The notes: generated from the sequence alone by a model not told the origin. Shown: positions 17,919-28,087, counted from the stretch's first letter. The stretch is DNA of 64,000 bases from Anaerotignum neopropionicum (GCF_001571775.1 NZ_LRVM01000001.1:186001-250000); one strand, 5' to 3'. Made by a program: numbers and translations.

Positions 17919-19424
17919 TTATTTATAATTCAAATTATTATCCTTCAACAATACATCATGGGCACCGCCTTCTACCAAGCTTGTGGTAGAGATTACGGTA
18001 ATCTTAGAATTTTCCTGTAACTCAGGAATGGAGAGAACACCGCAGTTACACATGGTGGATTTCACCTTCTTCAAGGAAAGGCCTACGTTGTCACGCAAGC
18101 TGCCGGCATAGGGCACATAGGAATCCACGCCTTCTTCAAAGGACAGGTTTTCGTCGCCACCCATATCGTATCTCTGCCAGTTTCTTGCACGGGCGGAGCC
18201 TTCGCCCCAATATTCCTTCATATAGCTGCCGTTGATGTTCACTTTGTTTGTGGGGCTTTCATCAAAACGTGCAAAATATCTGCCCAGCATAATAAAATCC
18301 GCACCCATGGCCAGCGCCAAGGTCATATGGTAGTCATAAACAATACCGCCGTCGGAGCAAATGGGAATATAAATGCCGGTTTCTTGGAAATATTCGTTTC
18401 TTGCTTGGGCAACCTCGATGACCGCTGAGGCCTGTCCACGACCAATGCCCTTTTGCTCTCTGGTAATGCAAATAGAGCCGCCGCCGATACCAACCTTCAC
18501 AAAATCTGCGCCGCTTTCCGCTAAGAAACGGAACCCTTCCTTATCTACCACGTTACCTGCGCCAACCTTCACACTGTCACCATAGTTATTACGGATCCAT
18601 TCCAGGGTGTCCTTCTGCCATTCGCTATAGCCCTCGGAGGAGTCGATGCAAAAAATATCCGCACCCGCATCAACCAAAGCAGGCACTCTAACCATATAAT
18701 CTCTGGTGTTAATGCCGGCACCAATCACATATCTTTTCTGTTTATCCAAAAGCTCCCCTTCGTTTTCCTTATGATTATCATAATCCTTGCGGAACACCAA
18801 ATACTGTAATCTGCCGTCCTTGTCCACAATGGGCAGCTGATTAATTTTGTTATCCCAAATGATGTTATTGGCTTCCTTCAAGCTTGTGCCTGCCGGTGCC
18901 ATAATCAATTGATTTAAAGGGGTCATAAATTCACTAACCTTTGTATCCCTTTCCATTCGGCTGATTCTATAATCCCTGTTGGTCACAAGCCCCACCAGTT
19001 TTCCTTGCGCCGTACCGTCTGTGGTAACGGCAACGGTGGAATGGCCTGTTTTTCGCTTGAGAATTAAAATATCCTGAAGCGTATCCTCTGGGCTGATGTT
19101 GGAATCGCTTATTACAAAGCCTGCTTTATACGCCTTCGCACGGGCAACCATTGTAGTCTGGCTTTCCACACTCTGAGAGCCGTAAATAAAGGAAATGCCG
19201 CCTTCCTTTGCCAGAGCCACCGCCATTCTGTCGTCAGAAACCGCCTGCATTACTGCTGAGGTTAAGGGGATATTCATCTCCAAATCCGGTTTTTCACCTT
19301 TTTTGAATTTCACAACCGGCGTTTTCAAGCTCACATTTTCAACGGTACATTCCTTTGAAGAATAGCCGGGCACCAGTAAAAATTCGCTAAAGGTTCTGGA
19401 TGGTTCTGTAAAGTATTTCGCCAT
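17919..19424 (-). CDS. guaB: IMP dehydrogenase
   Basis: This 501-residue enzyme converts IMP to XMP with NAD, the first committed step to GMP. It has a TIM barrel interrupted by paired CBS domains (about 100-220), a phosphate/NAD region ([16 protein letters not shown]) and the catalytic cysteine loop [13 protein letters not shown]. Residues 1-90 match the N-terminal style of clostridial IMPDHs. It is transcribed alone, with a hairpin in its leader (19451-19472) and an AATAATTATT palindrome (19481-19490) just above. Confidence 0.95.
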   Translation of the reverse strand: MAKYFTEPSRTFSEFLLVPGYSSKECTVENVSLKTPVVKFKKGEKPDLEMNIPLTSAVMQAVSDDRMAVALAKEGGISFIYGSQSVESQTTMVARAKAYKAGFVISDSNISPEDTLQDILILKRKTGHSTVAVTTDGTAQGKLVGLVTNRDYRISRMERDTKVSEFMTPLNQLIMAPAGTSLKEANNIIWDNKINQLPIVDKDGRLQYLVFRKDYDNHKENEGELLDKQKRYVIGAGINTRDYMVRVPALVDAGADIFCIDSSEGYSEWQKDTLEWIRNNYGDSVKVGAGNVVDKEGFRFLAESGADFVKVGIGGGSICITREQKGIGRGQASAVIEVAQARNEYFQETGIYIPICSDGGIVYDYHMTLALAMGADFIMLGRYFARFDESPTNKVNINGSYMKEYWGEGSARARNWQRYDMGGDENLSFEEGVDSYVPYAGSLRDNVGLSLKKVKSTMCNCGVLSIPELQENSKITVISTTSLVEGGAHDVLLKDNNLNYK

Positions 19425-19508
19425 TTTTTCTCTCCTCCTGATGAAAAATAGGGAGCGTATCTTCTACGCTCCAACTTTATAATAATTATTTCATAAGATT
19501 TTAGCACT

Positions 19509-19531
19509 AAAAAACCCCCTATACAAGGGGG
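19509..19531 (-). terminator. Terminator after the Gx-transporter gene
   Basis: CCCCC..GGGGG stem with a TTGTATA loop followed by T6 on the minus strand, about 120 bases beyond the stop and upstream of the guaB leader. Confidence 0.8.
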
Positions 19532-19650
19532 ACTTTATATTTTTTGAGTTTTTGTTGATTTCGTCGGATTTTCTTAGTATTATATGCAAATCCCTTAACG
19601 AATAGCATAACAAATTGTATGACCTGTCCTTGTCAAAAAGACATTCATCC

Positions 19651-20145
19651 TCAAGAAAAATGCCGCTTCAAATATCCCAAAGTCATTCGGGCAACAATGC
19701 CAATGACCGCACCCGTTAAAACTCCAAAAAACAGCAAAAAAGGTAAATAATACATGAGTCTTATATTTTCCACAACCAGCGCCGCTACAATAATTTGACC
19801 AATATTATGAAAAACACCGCCGGCAACGCTCACCCCAAGGATGCTAAATTTATCAGTTTTTTTCAACAGTACCATAATGCAAAAGCTGAATAACGCCCCC
19901 GCCAGACTGTATAACAAGCCGGCAAAGCCGGCAAAGAGCAATCCGGAAAGAAGCACCCTTACCAAAGAGATAAAAAATGCCGCCCTTGTATCCATAAAAT
20001 ACAAAACAATGACAATAATCACATTGGCAAGGCCCAGTTTCATCCCCGGAACCAAAAGAGGAATGGGGATCAGCATTTCAACATACCCCATAAGAATTGC
20101 TAAGGCTGCAAACAAGCCATAATACGCAACATTTTTTCTGTGCAT
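19651..20145 (-). CDS. Gx transporter family protein
   Basis: This 164-residue, very hydrophobic protein has five to six membrane segments and an ECF-S-like profile (ALAILMGYVEMLIPIPLLVPGM, PGMKLGLANV). The family (PF07456) was long annotated as heptaprenyl diphosphate synthase component I and is now called Gx transporter; the substrate is unsettled. Its ATG directly abuts the stop of the NusG_II gene, so the two are translated as a unit. Confidence 0.85.
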   Translation of the reverse strand: MHRKNVAYYGLFAALAILMGYVEMLIPIPLLVPGMKLGLANVIIVIVLYFMDTRAAFFISLVRVLLSGLLFAGFAGLLYSLAGALFSFCIMVLLKKTDKFSILGVSVAGGVFHNIGQIIVAALVVENIRLMYYLPFLLFFGVLTGAVIGIVARMTLGYLKRHFS

Positions 20146-20508
20146 TTATCTCACCACCGCATCATACTCGGTTTCCTTTTCTCCCAGAATTTCAACCACC
20201 AGCTTATGAGGCAAGCAAACTATGGTTTCCCCTGTCAAATGGATTTTTCTATGCTCCACACAAATTTGATCTCTGCAATCCGCCTCATGGATGGAAACAT
20301 AGCCGTCTTTCACCTGTATTATGTTGTATCCATATTTCGTTTCAATGTTATATAATGTATCCTCTGATAAAGGGAGCTCCACCTTTACCTCACCATCTAC
20401 CGTCACTCTTACAATGCCACCTTTTTCCGCCTGCAGAAAGAAAAAAAGGGCAAAGCCTACGGCTGCAAGAAGAAGAACCAGAATCAAAATTTTATCTGCC
20501 TTTTTCAT
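20146..20508 (-). CDS. NusG domain II-containing protein
   Basis: This 120-residue protein has one N-terminal membrane segment (ILILVLLLAAVGFALFFFL) and an exported NusG_II domain with cysteines in DCRDQICVEH and TIVCLPHKLVV. Start chosen at 20508 behind GGAGG. The pair NusG_II plus Gx transporter recurs in Clostridia, often near redox or flavin-protein genes. Function is not established; the conserved cysteines suggest metal or disulfide chemistry outside the membrane. Confidence 0.85.
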   Translation of the reverse strand: MKKADKILILVLLLAAVGFALFFFLQAEKGGIVRVTVDGEVKVELPLSEDTLYNIETKYGYNIIQVKDGYVSIHEADCRDQICVEHRKIHLTGETIVCLPHKLVVEILGEKETEYDAVVR

Positions 20509-20533
20509 ACCCCTCCACCTTTCTTCCACATAG

Positions 20534-20563
20534 GAAAAAAAGGAAGCATTTGCTTCCTTTTTT
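20534..20563 (-). terminator. Terminator between tRNA-Phe and the NusG_II gene
   Basis: AAAAAAAGGAAGCA and its complement form a near-symmetric hairpin with T-runs in both directions. Confidence 0.88.
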
Positions 20564-20599
20564 CTATGTAATAGGATTTATTAAAAACAAACTGCTAAA

Positions 20600-20672
<73 letters not shown>

Positions 20673-20694
20673 GCATTTTTAATGACGCCATATT

Positions 20695-20723
20695 ATTATA
20701 TATAATAATAATTAAAATGTCAA
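20695..20723 (-). promoter_or_regulatory. Promoter of tRNA-Phe
   Basis: On the minus strand TTGACA (20718-20723), a 17-base spacer and TATAAT (20695-20700) match the sigma-70 consensus exactly, about 23 bases before the mature 5' end. Confidence 0.88.
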
Positions 20724-20757
20724 CAATTATTTTCATTTTTCGCAGGCAGAACGTAGA

Positions 20758-20945
20758 GACAAACCTTGGGCGCTGCCATAAGACCGTGGGTTTCACCCAC
20801 ACCCACTTGCTTTTTGAAAAAAGCAAGACCAAAAACTTTTATTCAACCCCACATAGATATGTGGGGTTGAGATGGGTCAAGGGTGAAACCCTTGTAGGTG
20901 TTTGAGGGCAAAGCCCACAAGGTCTTGTCTTTATCTTTCTTCTTT
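20758..20945 (-). repeat. Dispersed hairpin repeat, copy D (inverted)
   Basis: Modules on the plus strand: GTGGGTTTCACCCAC, CTTGCTTTTT..AAAAAGCAAG, the palindrome CAACCCCACATAGATATGTG, CAAGGGTGAAACCCTTG and GAGGGCAAAGCCCAC..GGTC. It fills the space between tRNA-Phe and the symporter. Confidence 0.85.
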
Positions 20946-20985
20946 CGCGGGCAGAACAAGCCTGCCCGCTTTTTTCCTTGATTAA

Positions 20986-22539
20986 TTAGGATTTTCGTCC
21001 TAAATTGTTCGCTCGTTCATCCCAATATTCACAGGTAATCCCCACGACCTCAGAGGTAAATGGTTCCCCTTTCTTGGTTTTGTAATGGTTTGTGGCACGG
21101 AATGCGTATTTTGCACCAACAAACAGTATGGGCAAGTTGCAATACACAATGATAATATTACCCAAGTCGGAAATATACCATAAATTATCTAACTCCAGTC
21201 CTGCCAGTACGGAAAGCGCACCAAAGGGGATAAAAACCAAGGCGCCTAAGATGCGGATAAAATTAATAAAGCTTTTCTTTTGACTGATACGATTTGCCGC
21301 AATTTCGGAAAAAATGATAAACCCGACCACGCAGGTATAGGCAAACAAGCCATAGCAAAGGCTGATCAAAAGGGTAATGATGCTATCTGCACCAATGCCC
21401 GGTGTCAGGGAAGTAATGGAGGCCAAATATAAAGGAAGCTTTTGGCTATGCAAGCCTTCCCATTGGGCAGGATTGTTCCAAAGCTGGGCCATAACAACGA
21501 TAAAGCCCGAGAGAGTACAAATGATAATGGTATCCAAAAAAACACCTAACGCCTGCACACAGCCCTGCTCACAGGGATGCTCTGCATTGGAGGCTGCCGC
21601 AGACATGGTAATGGTACCTTGCCCTGCCTCATTGGACATCAAGCCGCGCTTCACCCCTTGCACCAATGCCGTTCCAAAAAAACCGCCAAAAATCGCTTCG
21701 GGTGTAAATGCACCCTTAAATACGGCACCAAAGAAAAAGGGTATGGTACGGAAATTCAAAACGGCAATGACGATAACCGTAAGGCAATAGATTACCGCCA
21801 TAATAGGAACCACTTTATCTGTAACCTTGGTTATTTTTTTGATACCGCCAAAGGCAAACACTGTTGTCCCCACGATCAGCACAACCGCAATAATATAATA
21901 CAGCACAGAGGTTCTGTCATATGTATTTCCCGTTACAACCTCTGCAATGGAGCCAACGGAGGAAAATACATTAAACGCCTGAGCAGGCAGGCAGAACATG
22001 GCATAAAGGATAAAAATTGCCGACAGGGCTACGCCCACCCACGCTCGGTTTCCCATAATTTTCTTTCCGTAAAAGGGCAGGCCGCCCACGAATTCATCGC
22101 CTTTTTTCTCCTTAAAAATCTGAGCTAGGGTTGCCTCCATAAAAGCTGTTGACATTCCAAAAAATGCGCTTACCCACATCCAAAACAATGCGCCGGGACC
22201 TCCAACGGAAATGGCGCCGGTAACGCCCAAAATATTTCCCGGACCAACGCGCATGGCAGAGCTTAAGAAAAACGCCGCAAGGGGCGAAATACCGATGGCT
22301 GCCGCTCTTTGTCTGGTTAAAATACGAAGACCTTCTTTAAAATGGGTTATCTGGATAAAGCCTGTTTTTATGGAAAAGAAAATGCCCGAGCCGATCAGCA
22401 AGACAACTGCAAAGCTTAATTTACCCAAAACGGGAATGGCTGCGTACCATCCAAAGTTTGTGGGAAAGTCCCACAAAAAATCGGCAATGGGCACAACAAA
22501 ATGAAAAACTCCGTTTACTGCATCAAATATTTCCTTCAA
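20986..22539 (-). CDS. Sodium:alanine symporter (AGCS family)
   Basis: This 517-residue carrier has about ten or more membrane segments and the AGCS signatures VGPGNILGVTGAISVGGPGALFW (around residue 100, given here in part) and MSNEAGQGTITMSAAAS. It imports alanine or glycine with Na+. The TTG at 22539 is preceded by GGAGGGG with 10-base spacing; no ATG fits as well. It is flanked by repeat copies D and E and is likely monocistronic. Confidence 0.9.
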   Translation of the reverse strand: MKEIFDAVNGVFHFVVPIADFLWDFPTNFGWYAAIPVLGKLSFAVVLLIGSGIFFSIKTGFIQITHFKEGLRILTRQRAAAIGISPLAAFFLSSAMRVGPGNILGVTGAISVGGPGALFWMWVSAFFGMSTAFMEATLAQIFKEKKGDEFVGGLPFYGKKIMGNRAWVGVALSAIFILYAMFCLPAQAFNVFSSVGSIAEVVTGNTYDRTSVLYYIIAVVLIVGTTVFAFGGIKKITKVTDKVVPIMAVIYCLTVIVIAVLNFRTIPFFFGAVFKGAFTPEAIFGGFFGTALVQGVKRGLMSNEAGQGTITMSAAASNAEHPCEQGCVQALGVFLDTIIICTLSGFIVVMAQLWNNPAQWEGLHSQKLPLYLASITSLTPGIGADSIITLLISLCYGLFAYTCVVGFIIFSEIAANRISQKKSFINFIRILGALVFIPFGALSVLAGLELDNLWYISDLGNIIIVYCNLPILFVGAKYAFRATNHYKTKKGEPFTSEVVGITCEYWDERANNLGRKS

Positions 22540-22566
22540 AAAAAATCCCCTCCAAACTGGTTTTAA

Positions 22567-22758
22567 AAAGGTCAAGGTATAAGGTCAAGGTCTCGGGACT
22601 CTGTCCCGAACTCTGCAAGCCTTTGAAAAGGCTTGACCTAAACTTTATTTTCTAGAACCGCATGAATATGCGGTTCTCATGAAAAGTTTTTGCTCTTGCT
22701 TTTTTCAAAAAGCAAGTAGGTTTGGGCAAGACCCAAGGTTTTAAGGTCTTCATGTCTT
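22567..22758 (+). repeat. Dispersed hairpin repeat, copy E
   Basis: Modules: AAGGTCAAGG doublet, CTCGGGACTCTGTCCCGA, CAAGCCTTTGAAAAGGCTTG, AACCGCATGAATATGCGGTT, CTTGCTTTTTTCAAAAAGCAAG, and an inverted right end GGGCAAGACCCAAGGTTTT. This copy shows the terminal inverted similarity most clearly. Confidence 0.88.
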
Positions 22759-22764
22759 AATATC

Positions 22765-24021
22765 TTATCTTTTCTGCTGCATAATATCAATAATGGTTCT
22801 ATCCATGGGTGCCATACCCTCTGCGGAAATTCTCCCAAGATTTTTCGCCGTTTGCTCTGCCGAGGCACCGATCACCCCAAAATCATTGGGAATAGCAGTT
22901 TCGTTCATGGCAAGCATGGCTGAAAGAAACGCAGAATACACCCCTGCTGATGCCTTTAGGGAGCAACCAATACTGCCGCCATCGCAAATCATACCCGTTA
23001 AATTTGCCGCCATATGATTCATTGCATGGGAAACCTCTGCCGCACCACCACCCATAAGGTATACAAGCCCTGCGGCAGCGCCGCTTCCGCCGCCCAAAAC
23101 ACAGCCGCAAAGGGCGGAAAGCCTGCCTGTATAATGCTTACTGTAAATGGTAATCAAACAGCTTAATGCAATGGCACGCAAAATTCTGTCCTCCCCTGCC
23201 CCAATATTTCTGCCGTAGGAAACCACAGGCAAAGAGCAGACAATGCCATGAGAACCACTGCCCACAATGCTCATGGCAGGATAAGGCAGACCCGAAAGCC
23301 TTGCATCCATGGCACAGCAGGTCAGCCTTTGGGCATCATACAACATATCCCTGCCCAAAACACCTTGTTTATGAAATGCATCCAAAGTGGAACCGATGGC
23401 CAAGCCAACACCTTTTTCCCCCGCTTTGGAAAGCCTACAGTTCATTGCAATCATTTCCTTCAAAAAAGATACTTCCTCACAAGGAACGAAAGAAGCGTAT
23501 TCCACCATATCCCCAATGGTGATGGAGTCAAAATGAAAAGGCTCTTTTTTCTCATCTTCCCCTTTTTCTTCCTTGAAAATAATTTCGTCATCCCTTGCCA
23601 CATATGTAATCCCATCGTGGAAATTTTCAATACGGGCAATGCCAACGCCCCTTGTGGTGGTAACCTCCCCTTGAATATATATTCCATCCTTTTCCTTATC
23701 CACAAAAATATCCACAGGAAGGGCTTTTGCTTTTTTCACCTGTTCCTCCGTAATGCCCTTTAAGCACTCCAGCCCCAGCTGCCAATTGCCGCCTACAGCT
23801 CCCAGTGCCGCCGCCATTTTGCATCCCAGCTCGTTGGTACCGGGAATTCCACAGGAAAAGGAATTTTTAAACATTCCTCCGTTCATATTTATTTCCATAT
23901 GCAATACCTCGCCCCTTACGGCATCGTAGGCTCTTGCCGCCGCAAGGGCAATGGCCCCAACCTCTGTTACTCCTAACGCAGGGCGAATCTCAGATTTTAA
24001 TAGCTGCGAAAAGTCTATCAT
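22765..24021 (-). CDS. cyuA: L-cysteine desulfidase-like Fe-S enzyme (CyuA/YhaM, UPF0597)
   Basis: The start at 24021 follows AGAAGGGG, giving 418 residues, normal for the family. Serine-dehydratase-alpha-like motifs are present: GGMFKNSFSCGIPGT, GCVLGGGSGAAAGLVYLMGG and MICDGGSIGCSLK, with cysteines suited to a [4Fe-4S] cluster. Members degrade L-cysteine to pyruvate, ammonia and sulfide. The gene is divergent from an NSS amino-acid transporter, which fits an uptake-and-breakdown pair. Confidence 0.85.
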   Translation of the reverse strand: MIDFSQLLKSEIRPALGVTEVGAIALAAARAYDAVRGEVLHMEINMNGGMFKNSFSCGIPGTNELGCKMAAALGAVGGNWQLGLECLKGITEEQVKKAKALPVDIFVDKEKDGIYIQGEVTTTRGVGIARIENFHDGITYVARDDEIIFKEEKGEDEKKEPFHFDSITIGDMVEYASFVPCEEVSFLKEMIAMNCRLSKAGEKGVGLAIGSTLDAFHKQGVLGRDMLYDAQRLTCCAMDARLSGLPYPAMSIVGSGSHGIVCSLPVVSYGRNIGAGEDRILRAIALSCLITIYSKHYTGRLSALCGCVLGGGSGAAAGLVYLMGGGAAEVSHAMNHMAANLTGMICDGGSIGCSLKASAGVYSAFLSAMLAMNETAIPNDFGVIGASAEQTAKNLGRISAEGMAPMDRTIIDIMQQKR

Positions 24022-24167
24022 CTTGCCCCTTCTTTCTGCTTCTTTTTGCTTTTTTCTGCTGTTTTCAGTATACCGTTTCGCCAAGTAAAATACCACTTTT
24101 TTTCTTATGGGTATTGTAAAAAATTTTTACTTTTTTCTATGTATACTGCATAATTCGCTGTTTTCCC

Positions 24168-24196
24168 TTGTTTTTTATGTCTATTTTACCTATAAT
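24168..24196 (+). promoter_or_regulatory. Promoter of the NSS transporter
   Basis: TTGTTT, 17-base spacer, TATAAT, 54 bases before the ATG. Confidence 0.65.
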
Positions 24197-24249
24197 GGAA
24201 TCGCTTTTATTTTTTTACGGCAAAGATGCCGTTTTTTTAGGAGGGTATT

Positions 24250-25626
24250 ATGAATCAACAAAGAGAAAAATTCTCATCCCGATTAGGGTTCATCCTCATT
24301 TCCGCCGGCTGTGCCATTGGCTTGGGAAATGTTTGGAAATTCCCCTATGTCACAGGAAAATACGGCGGTGCAGCCTTCGTATTGATTTACATTTTATTTT
24401 TGGTTTTGCTTGGCATTCCCATTTTAGTAACAGAGCTTTCCGTTGGGCGTGCCAGCCAAAGAAGTGTTGCCATGTCCATGGATGTTTTAGAGCAAAAAGG
24501 AACCAAGTGGCATTATTTCAAATATTTTGCCATGGCTGGTAATTATCTTTTAATGATGTTTTATACTACGGTTGCCGGTTGGATGCTGTACTATTTTATC
24601 CAAATGGCCAGTGGAGGCTTTGGCGGCTTGGATCAAGACGGTGTGGCGAATATTTTCGGTTCTATGCTGGAAAACCCCGCCCTTATGGCTGGTTTTATGA
24701 TTGAGGTGGTTTTGATTGGTTTTGGCATTTGCAGCCGTGGTCTACAAAAAGGTGTTGAAAAAATCACAAAGGTAATGATGGTATTGCTGCTGCTTTTAAT
24801 GGTGGTTTTGGCCGTTCGCTCCGCAGTCTTAGAAGGCGGCGAAGAAGGTCTGCGGTTTTACCTTACGCCCGATTTTTCCGCCTTAAAGGAAAACGGGATT
24901 CTGGAGGTTTTATTTGCCGCCTTGGGACAGGCCTTTTTCACGCTTAGCATCGGTATGGGTGCCATTGCAATTTTTGGCAGCTATATTGACCGCTCCCGCT
25001 CCTTAACGGGAGAGGCAGTTTTCATTACTTTGCTGGATACCTCGGTTGCCTTAATGTCGGGGCTGATTATTTTTCCTGCCTGCTTTGCTTACGGAATCAA
25101 CCCCGGGGCCGGCCCCAGCTTAATTTTTATTACCCTGCCCAATGTGTTTAATGCAATGCCCGGCGGTCGTTTATGGGGAAGTTTATTCTTTTTATTTATG
25201 TGCTTTGCCGCATTATCCACAGTGATTGCCGTATTCCAAAACATTATTTCCTTTGGCACAGACCTTACAAATGCAAGCAGAAAAAAGGTGGTTTTCATTA
25301 ACCTTGTGGCAATTATTCTCCTTTCCCTGCCTTGCGTATTGGGTTTTAACCTATTAAGCGGCATTCAGCCCTTAGGTGCAGGCTCCACCGTTTTGGATTT
25401 TGAAGATTTTATTGTAAGCAACAACATCCTCCCCCTAGGCAGTGTAGTTTACGTTCTATTTTGCTCCATGAAAATGGGCTGGGGCTGGGATAATTTTATG
25501 GCAGAGGCAAACAGCGGCAAAGGGTTAAGATTTCCCAAGTCCATCCGTTTTTATATCCAATGGATTTTGCCCCTTGTCGTATTGTTTGTTTTTGTAATGG
25601 GGTATAAATCCCTGTTTTTCAGCTAA
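24250..25626 (+). CDS. Sodium-dependent amino-acid transporter (NSS family)
   Basis: This 458-residue protein has the LeuT-type first helix (FILISAGCAIGLGNVWKFPY) with the unwound GLGNVWKFP motif, and about eleven to twelve membrane segments. NSS proteins import amino acids with Na+. AGGAGG precedes the ATG. It is divergent from the cysteine desulfidase gene, so cysteine or serine are plausible substrates; that is inference. A hairpin terminator follows. Confidence 0.9.
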   Translation: MNQQREKFSSRLGFILISAGCAIGLGNVWKFPYVTGKYGGAAFVLIYILFLVLLGIPILVTELSVGRASQRSVAMSMDVLEQKGTKWHYFKYFAMAGNYLLMMFYTTVAGWMLYYFIQMASGGFGGLDQDGVANIFGSMLENPALMAGFMIEVVLIGFGICSRGLQKGVEKITKVMMVLLLLLMVVLAVRSAVLEGGEEGLRFYLTPDFSALKENGILEVLFAALGQAFFTLSIGMGAIAIFGSYIDRSRSLTGEAVFITLLDTSVALMSGLIIFPACFAYGINPGAGPSLIFITLPNVFNAMPGGRLWGSLFFLFMCFAALSTVIAVFQNIISFGTDLTNASRKKVVFINLVAIILLSLPCVLGFNLLSGIQPLGAGSTVLDFEDFIVSNNILPLGSVVYVLFCSMKMGWGWDNFMAEANSGKGLRFPKSIRFYIQWILPLVVLFVFVMGYKSLFFS

Positions 25627-25719
25627 TATCAAGATCTCAAAACACTACTCCAAACCTGCAAGTTTACAGCCGCCCTCTCTTGAGCGTTGCAGTTTTGAAA
25701 AAGCTTACTCGCAGTCTGA

Positions 25720-25748
25720 CCATCCCAAAAGCTTTGGGATGGTTTTTT
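25720..25748 (+). terminator. Terminator after the NSS transporter
   Basis: CCATCCCAAA / TTTGGGATGG with a three-base loop and T6, about 95 bases past the stop. Confidence 0.88.
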
Positions 25749-25789
25749 GTATTCATTTGTATTTAAATCCCAGGGATAGGATTTCATTG

Positions 25790-25860
25790 AACGTTTTTAG
25801 TCTTGCTTTTTTATAAAATCAAATAAGAGGGAAATGCCCAAGGTTTTCATTATCCCTTTC
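25790..25860 (+). repeat. Dispersed repeat, degraded fragment F
   Basis: Only the right half survives: AACGTTTTTAGTCTTGCTTTTTT, a corrupted partner arm and CCCAAGGTTTTC. It has accumulated mismatches and marks an old copy. Confidence 0.55.
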
Positions 25861-25948
25861 AAAAACTGTCGCTATTTGTTGCTTATCCTACTTTTTTCCA
25901 TGGAAAAACCATGTTATACTCAAAACAAAAAGAGCGGAGGAGATTTTC

Positions 25949-26773
25949 ATGAAATTAGCCTTAATTCAAATGCAAGTAAAAAACACCCCCGAGGAAAATT
26001 TGATAAAAGCAAAGACCCTTCTTGCTGAAGCGGCGGCGGAAAAAATTGATATTGCCGTTTTTCCCGAAATGTTTGCCTGCCCCTATGACAATAGCTGTTT
26101 TCCTCGTTTCGCCATGGATAAGGACGACCCTTTTCTTTTGGAAATGGGAAATCTAGCATTGGAACATGGAATTTATATTGTTGCCGGCTCTGTACCCGAA
26201 AAATTTAAGGATAAAATTTATAATACCTCTTTTGTTTTTGATCCAAAAGGACACAGAATTGAAAAGCATCGCAAAATGCATTTATTTGATATCAACATAG
26301 AGGGCGGTCAGCGCTTTATGGAGTCCGATGTACTCACACCCGGCGAGGATTTCACCACCTTTGACACACCTTGGGGGAAACTAGGTCTAATGATTTGCTA
26401 TGACATTCGTTTCCCCGAGCTTGCCCGTCTTTTGGCGCTTCAAGGCGCAAAAGGGATTATTGTGCCTGCCGCCTTTAACATGACCACAGGCCCTGCCCAT
26501 TGGGAGCTTTCCTTCCGTGCAAGAGCGTTAGACAATCAGCTTTATATGGCAGGGATTGCTCCGGCAAGGGACAATTCCGCCTCCTACGTTGCATGGGGAC
26601 ACACCATCTCCACCGATCCTTGGGGCAGGGTTCTTGTACAGCTGGAGGAAAAAGAGGAAATTGCTTTTGTTGAATGGGATTTGGAATATTTGGAGAAAGT
26701 ACGCAGAGAGTTACCCCTTTTGCAGCATCGCCGTACGGATTTGTATCGTTTGACGGATATTACAAATAGATAA
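25949..26773 (+). CDS. Carbon-nitrogen hydrolase, omega-amidase (Nit2)-like
   Basis: This 274-residue nitrilase-superfamily enzyme has the Glu-Lys-Cys triad visible in VFPEMFACPYDN, HRKMHLFDINIEGG and MICYDIRFPELAR. The order and sequences are closest in style to Nit2/omega-amidases, which hydrolyse alpha-ketoglutaramate and related amides. AGCGGAGG precedes the ATG. It is followed at once by repeat copy G. Confidence 0.88.
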   Translation: MKLALIQMQVKNTPEENLIKAKTLLAEAAAEKIDIAVFPEMFACPYDNSCFPRFAMDKDDPFLLEMGNLALEHGIYIVAGSVPEKFKDKIYNTSFVFDPKGHRIEKHRKMHLFDINIEGGQRFMESDVLTPGEDFTTFDTPWGKLGLMICYDIRFPELARLLALQGAKGIIVPAAFNMTTGPAHWELSFRARALDNQLYMAGIAPARDNSASYVAWGHTISTDPWGRVLVQLEEKEEIAFVEWDLEYLEKVRRELPLLQHRRTDLYRLTDITNR

Positions 26774-27108
26774 AGCAAGGTCAAGACCTCGGGGCGCTGC
26801 CCCGAACCCGGCAAGGGGGAGTTCAAGGTCAAGACCTCGGGGCGCTGCCCCGAACCCGGCAAGGGATTTCATCCCTTGACCCGTTTATACAAAAACTACG
26901 TTTTTGCGAAGCGACTTTCCACCGAAACCCCATGGCAATGGGGTTTTTATAAAAGTTTTTGCTGTTGCTTTTTTCAAAAAGCAAGTCGGGTTTGTTCATC
27001 ACTTTTGCTACGCAAAAGCCAGCTTTGCTGTCTGCCCTATCTTGGGCAGTGAGAGGGTGAAACCCGCGGTCTTAACCTTGGTTCTTGACCTTGGTTCTGA
27101 AAGGAGGA
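26774..27108 (+). repeat. Dispersed hairpin repeat, copy G with duplicated left end
   Basis: The left module (AAGGTCAAGACCTCGGGGC, GCCCCGAACCCGGCAAGG) occurs twice in tandem (26775-26816 and 26825-26865). CAAGGGATTTCATCCCTTG, CCCCATGGCAATGGGG, TTGCTTTTTTCAAAAAGCAA and a GGTCTTAACCTTGGTTCTTG tandem at the right end follow. It is the longest copy. Confidence 0.88.
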
Positions 27109-27115
27109 ATAAAAA

Positions 27116-28087
27116 GTGCAAGAAACAATATATTTGGCAGGCGGCTGCTTTTGGGGCACAGAACAATATATGGAAACCATAGACGGTGTAATTTCCACGC
27201 GTGTCGGCTATGCCTTGGGCAAAAAAGAAGGCAGAGAAATCACTCTGCCCGAAATCGTTACCTATGAGCAGGTTTGCGGCGGCATTGGTCATGCAGAAAC
27301 CGTAGAGGTTATTTTTAATTCGCAAAAAATCAGTCTTACTGAAATCCTTAAGGAATTTGCCTACACCATAGACCCTACCACCATGGGTAGACAAGGCATG
27401 GACATTGGCATTCAATACCGCACGGGGATTTATTATACCCATGAAGGACAAGCACCAATCATCGCCGCCTTTTTGCAGGAATTACAGCAAGACTACGATC
27501 GCCCCATCGTTGTGGAAAACCTTCCATTACTGCAATTTATCCAGGCAGAAGAATATCACCAAAAATATTTGACCAAAAATCCCAATGGCTACTGCCACAT
27601 TAATTTTGCAAAAATTGCAAAGCAAAAGCAAAGCATTATAAATCAAGAAAATTACCCAAAACCCGAAACCAGCGTTTTAAAGACAACGCTCACACCCCTG
27701 CAATACGCCGTTACCCAGAAAAACGAAACCGAACCACCCTTTTTAAACGAGTATTGTCAAACCCAGGAGGAAGGGATTTATGTGGATATCACAACAGGCG
27801 AGCCTTTGTTTACTTCAAAGGACAAATTCCAATCCGCCTGCGGCTGGCCCGCCTTTGCAAAACCCCTAGATCCAAACACCCTTTTGGAATATGATGACCT
27901 TTCCCATGATATGATCCGCACAGAGGTGCGCAGTCGGTCGGGAAATGCCCATCTGGGACATGTATTTCCCGATGGCCCCAAAGAGTTGGGGGGATTGCGT
28001 TATTGCATCAACAGTGCGGCTTTGCGTTTTATCCCCAAAAAGGAGATGGAACAGGAAGGATATGGCGAATTTTTGCCATTTCTATAA
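27116..28087 (+). CDS. msrAB: Bifunctional methionine sulfoxide reductase MsrA-MsrB
   Basis: This 323-residue cytoplasmic protein starts at a GTG behind AGGAGG. The MsrA half (about 1-165) has the catalytic GGCFWGTE and GHAETVEV; the MsrB half (about 175-310) has [17 protein letters not shown] and the catalytic cysteine in [11 protein letters not shown]. Together they reduce both methionine sulfoxide epimers, using thioredoxin. The MsrB half has no CxxC pairs, so it is of the zinc-free type. It fits the oxygen-defence theme of the window. Confidence 0.94.
   Translation: MQETIYLAGGCFWGTEQYMETIDGVISTRVGYALGKKEGREITLPEIVTYEQVCGGIGHAETVEVIFNSQKISLTEILKEFAYTIDPTTMGRQGMDIGIQYRTGIYYTHEGQAPIIAAFLQELQQDYDRPIVVENLPLLQFIQAEEYHQKYLTKNPNGYCHINFAKIAKQKQSIINQENYPKPETSVLKTTLTPLQYAVTQKNETEPPFLNEYCQTQEEGIYVDITTGEPLFTSKDKFQSACGWPAFAKPLDPNTLLEYDDLSHDMIRTEVRSRSGNAHLGHVFPDGPKELGGLRYCINSAALRFIPKKEMEQEGYGEFLPFL

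Noticed and set aside
26584-26862. A minus-strand frame starting in copy G with a repeated PGSGQRPEVLTL segment
   Set aside because: The repeated peptide is only the translation of the duplicated left module of the dispersed repeat.
27008-27451. A minus-strand frame over the start of msrAB and repeat copy G
   Set aside because: It is antisense to MsrA and its C-terminal part reads through the dispersed repeat.
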